From Anaerocolumna xylanovorans DSM 12503 (GTDB lineage: Bacteria > Bacillota > Clostridia > Lachnospirales > Lachnospiraceae), in the NCBI RefSeq assembly GCF_900143645.1, contig NZ_FRFD01000005.1, positions 124,001-188,000 on the forward strand: a stretch of 64,000 bases of DNA, given 5' to 3'. A program made the translations under genes and the position numbers. The notes under the pieces are model-generated. The model was given only the letters and a program-made list of their open reading frames with translations, did not search any database and had not been told where the DNA came from. Below, in pieces: positions 61,994-64,000 of this stretch (the first letter of the stretch is position 1; each line of letters opens with the position of its first letter).

Positions 61994-63156
61994 TTATTAT
62001 TATGATTACAGACAAAGATAAGCAATGGATTGAGGAAACAGTGGAAAAGATAAAGGAAAAAATGGCATGGGTCAGTGAGAAGTCAAGGGATAAGATACCC
62101 TATACAACCGTAAACGGAACCCATGATACCTACAATGACAGTGATAAGTCTTACCGCATGTCTGAAGGACTTAATTGGTGGACCAATGGATTTTGGGGAG
62201 GGATGCTCTGGCTTATGTATCAGGAAACCGGAGAGGAAAAATATGCAGAGTATGCAAGGATATCAGAAAAAAGGCTCGACCAGTGCTTTGCAGATTTCTA
62301 TGGGATCCATCATGATGCGGGTTTTATGTGGCTGTTAACGGCTGTGGCAGATTACAGGCTGACTAAAAATCCGGAAGCAAAAAAGAGAGGATTATATGCT
62401 GCCAATCTTTTAGCAGGACGCTTTAATTCTGTTGGTAAGTTTATTAGGGCCTGGAATGACTGGGGGAACGGAGAGGATAATACTGGATGGGCAATTATTG
62501 ACTGCATGATGAATATTCCCCTCCTATACTGGGCTTCTGATGAGACAAAAGATCCAAGATTCAGCCACATTGCGTTAATGCATGCAGATACTGCTATGGC
62601 TCATTTTATAAGACCTGACGGTTCCTGTGAGCATATTGTGGAATTTGATTCAAAGACCGGTGAGAAGGTCAGAACCCACGGAGGGCAGGGCTATGAGAAC
62701 GGCTCTTCCTGGACGAGAGGACAAGCCTGGGCTTTATATGGCTTTACTCTAAGTTATATTCATATGAAAAAAGAAGAGTATCTTAATGCTGCCAAACGGG
62801 TGGCCCATTACTTTATTGCCAATATCCCGGAGAGCGGTCTGATACCCATAGATTTCAGGCAGCCTGGGGAGGATGCCTGGGAGGATTCCTGTGCCGCAGC
62901 AATTGCAGCCTGCGGTCTGATAGAGATAGCCAAAGCAGTAGGAAAATATGAGAAGGACTTGTATTTAAGTGCAGCCTTAAAGATGTTGAAAGCCCTTACG
63001 GAGAAGAGAAGTGACTGGACGAAGGATTGTGATTGCATCATACAAAACTGTTCCGAGGCCTATCATACCAATAAGCACATGAATATTATCTATGGGGATT
63101 ACTTCTTTATGGAAGCAATCTATAAGCTTAAGGGGAATGACATTCTTCTGTGGTAA
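61990..63156 (+). CDS. GH88 unsaturated glucuronyl hydrolase
   Basis: The start is placed at ATG 61990, directly behind the GGAAAGGG of repeat R5; ATG 62002 (MITDKDKQWIEET) is the other choice. About 388 residues, cytoplasmic, (alpha/alpha)6 barrel. Key segments are LNWWTNGFWGGMLWLMYQ, GIHHDAGFMW with the Asp equivalent to D88 of Bacillus UGL, NDWGNGEDNTGWAIIDCMMNIPLLYWAS with the second Asp, and HGGQGYENGSSWTRGQAWALYGF (S-x-W-x-R-G-x-A-W). GH88 enzymes hydrate the 4,5-unsaturated uronic acid that a PL8 lyase leaves at the non-reducing end, so this gene completes the breakdown begun by the giant lyase. The sulfatase at 47.7 kb would act on the same fragments. Confidence 0.92.
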   Translation: MVIIMITDKDKQWIEETVEKIKEKMAWVSEKSRDKIPYTTVNGTHDTYNDSDKSYRMSEGLNWWTNGFWGGMLWLMYQETGEEKYAEYARISEKRLDQCFADFYGIHHDAGFMWLLTAVADYRLTKNPEAKKRGLYAANLLAGRFNSVGKFIRAWNDWGNGEDNTGWAIIDCMMNIPLLYWASDETKDPRFSHIALMHADTAMAHFIRPDGSCEHIVEFDSKTGEKVRTHGGQGYENGSSWTRGQAWALYGFTLSYIHMKKEEYLNAAKRVAHYFIANIPESGLIPIDFRQPGEDAWEDSCAAAIAACGLIEIAKAVGKYEKDLYLSAALKMLKALTEKRSDWTKDCDCIIQNCSEAYHTNKHMNIIYGDYFFMEAIYKLKGNDILLW

Positions 63157-63182
63157 AGCAAAAGTGACTTCTTATTGGATTA

Positions 63183-64000
63183 TTAATTAGCGGCTTTTCG
63201 CCTAAAAGCTATAGAGAATACTGTAAATGCCGCTGTCATGCATAGTAAAGCAATACCCATAAGAGATAACAAGGGTCCTAACTGGGAGGCAATTGAGCTG
63301 TTGTGGAATAATACTGCTTCAAGCAGCTTCTGTCCCCAGCTTTCCGGAGTAAATTTTGAAAGCAGTACCAGATATCTTGGAGCTGTTTCCAGAGAGAAGA
63401 AGGAACCTCCCAGTATTCCGGTAGCAATGATAATAACAGCAAATGTAACAGTAAAGTCTTCATGCCGTTTCATAAACAGGGCTAAGGGCAAGCTAATGCC
63501 GCATAGTAAGAAGATATAAACGGCAAAGATAAGGATGGCAGGCAGAAGGTGGCTAAAAACGGGGAGCTTTAAGAAGTACTTTCCGACAAGAAGCACTGCC
63601 AGAATATGAAATGCTCCAAACAGATAGGCAGCAGCTATTTTGGCAGCCAGATATCTGTTATAGCTGGCAGGGGTGCTTAACAGCCTGTAATAGGTATTGT
63701 TCTCTCTTTCCTCGATTAAGGTGCGAAAGCCCTGGGTGATGGCAAACCAGATAAACATTACCAGAAAGCCAAGGAGTGTCTGTATCATTGTCTCCTGTTT
63801 AAGTGCCCGGGTATCAGCGGCATTGTTATTAATCTCGGCGGCAGAAGTATTTTCTATACCGTCAAATAACTTAGTAGTAAGGCTGTTTACGGGCACATTC
63901 AGTTCTTTTGAAAGAAAGGATGAGTCGGACACGATTTTTTTTAAGATGGACAGCTCTGTATTTAGCACCTGTTTTAGCACAGCTGAATCGGCGGATTCAA
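63183..64000 (-). CDS. ABC-2 type permease, C-terminal part (runs off the window)
   Basis: Partial: the frame is open to the right edge, so the start lies beyond 64000. The visible 272 residues show the end of the outside loop (SVLTT-type spacer, NSLTTKLFDGIENTSAAEINNNAADTRAL), then six helices from QTLLGFLVMFIWFAITQGFRTLIEERENNTYYRLLSTPASYNRYLAAKIAAAYLFG. The E-x-R-E-x-x-T-x-x-R-L-L-S-x-P motif is the ABC2_membrane_3 inner loop. It is a third exporter permease of the same class as those at 50581 and 51707, oriented towards the GH88 gene. Confidence 0.88.
   Translation of the reverse strand, partial: ESADSAVLKQVLNTELSILKKIVSDSSFLSKELNVPVNSLTTKLFDGIENTSAAEINNNAADTRALKQETMIQTLLGFLVMFIWFAITQGFRTLIEERENNTYYRLLSTPASYNRYLAAKIAAAYLFGAFHILAVLLVGKYFLKLPVFSHLLPAILIFAVYIFLLCGISLPLALFMKRHEDFTVTFAVIIIATGILGGSFFSLETAPRYLVLLSKFTPESWGQKLLEAVLFHNSSIASQLGPLLSLMGIALLCMTAAFTVFSIAFRRKAAN

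Overview
The window looks like chromosomal DNA from an anaerobic Bacillota, most likely a Lachnospiraceae-type Clostridia. The grounds are strong AGGAGG ribosome binding sites, low-to-moderate GC, LplABC-type sugar importers, MalT-like LuxR and AraC regulators, a Cys-type sulfatase and a very large secreted polysaccharide lyase. No rRNA, tRNA, CRISPR array, transposase or phage gene was seen. All family calls are motif-based readings; no database search was run.

Layout. 0-2 kb: a two-gene RloA/RloB (AbiL-like) defence pair. 2-3.8 kb: a secreted GH18 chitinase on the minus strand. 4-6.7 kb: a compact three-gene unit of a Trypco2-like protein, an HExxH putative metallopeptidase and a TPR protein, which resembles a peptidase-effector conflict system. 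6.7-8.5 kb (minus): DUF2975, a small XRE regulator and a geranylgeranyl-reductase-type flavoprotein. 8.8-13 kb: a secreted RCC1-repeat protein and two MFS transporters, the second behind a leader with an intrinsic terminator. 13-20.6 kb (minus): a seven-gene operon of response regulator, histidine kinase, DltA-like adenylating enzyme, LysA-fold PLP decarboxylase, carrier protein, MBOAT and SGNH protein. This has dlt logic, but a decarboxylase is inserted between adenylation enzyme and carrier, and the DltA chirality Cys is a Ser. 20.8-22.9 kb: argS behind a leader peptide with four Arg codons and a terminator. 23-26 kb: an AraC regulator, an MFS exporter and an MBL-fold hydrolase.

26-40 kb: a LacI repressor divergent from a carbohydrate operon. 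The operon holds a small Cys-rich protein, three DUF4832-type TIM-barrel paralogues (one secreted, 958 aa), a GNAT_C-type acyltransferase, a Gfo/Idh/MocA dehydrogenase, an LplB/LplC/LplA-type ABC importer and a CBM9-like protein. 40-42 kb: a RibD/DHFR-like reductase and a lone CatA-like acyltransferase. 42-53 kb: two LnrLMN-like ABC exporters (one ATPase plus two permeases each) flanking a MalT-type LuxR regulator and a sulfatase. 53-63 kb: a 2531-residue secreted protein with two complete PL8 lyase modules, an AraC regulator and a GH88 unsaturated glucuronyl hydrolase. Lyase, GH88 and sulfatase together point to breakdown of a sulfated glycosaminoglycan or similar uronic acid polymer. The window ends inside a third ABC-2 permease.

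The most notable non-coding signal is a dispersed two-hairpin repeat of about 77 bp between co-directional genes at about 27.8, 31.6, 42.0, 43.1 and 61.9 kb. Its stems differ between copies by compensatory changes, and some copies supply the stop codon of the gene before or the ribosome binding site and start of the gene after. The other leading candidates are the modified dlt-like operon, the argS attenuator and the Trypco2/metallopeptidase/TPR unit.
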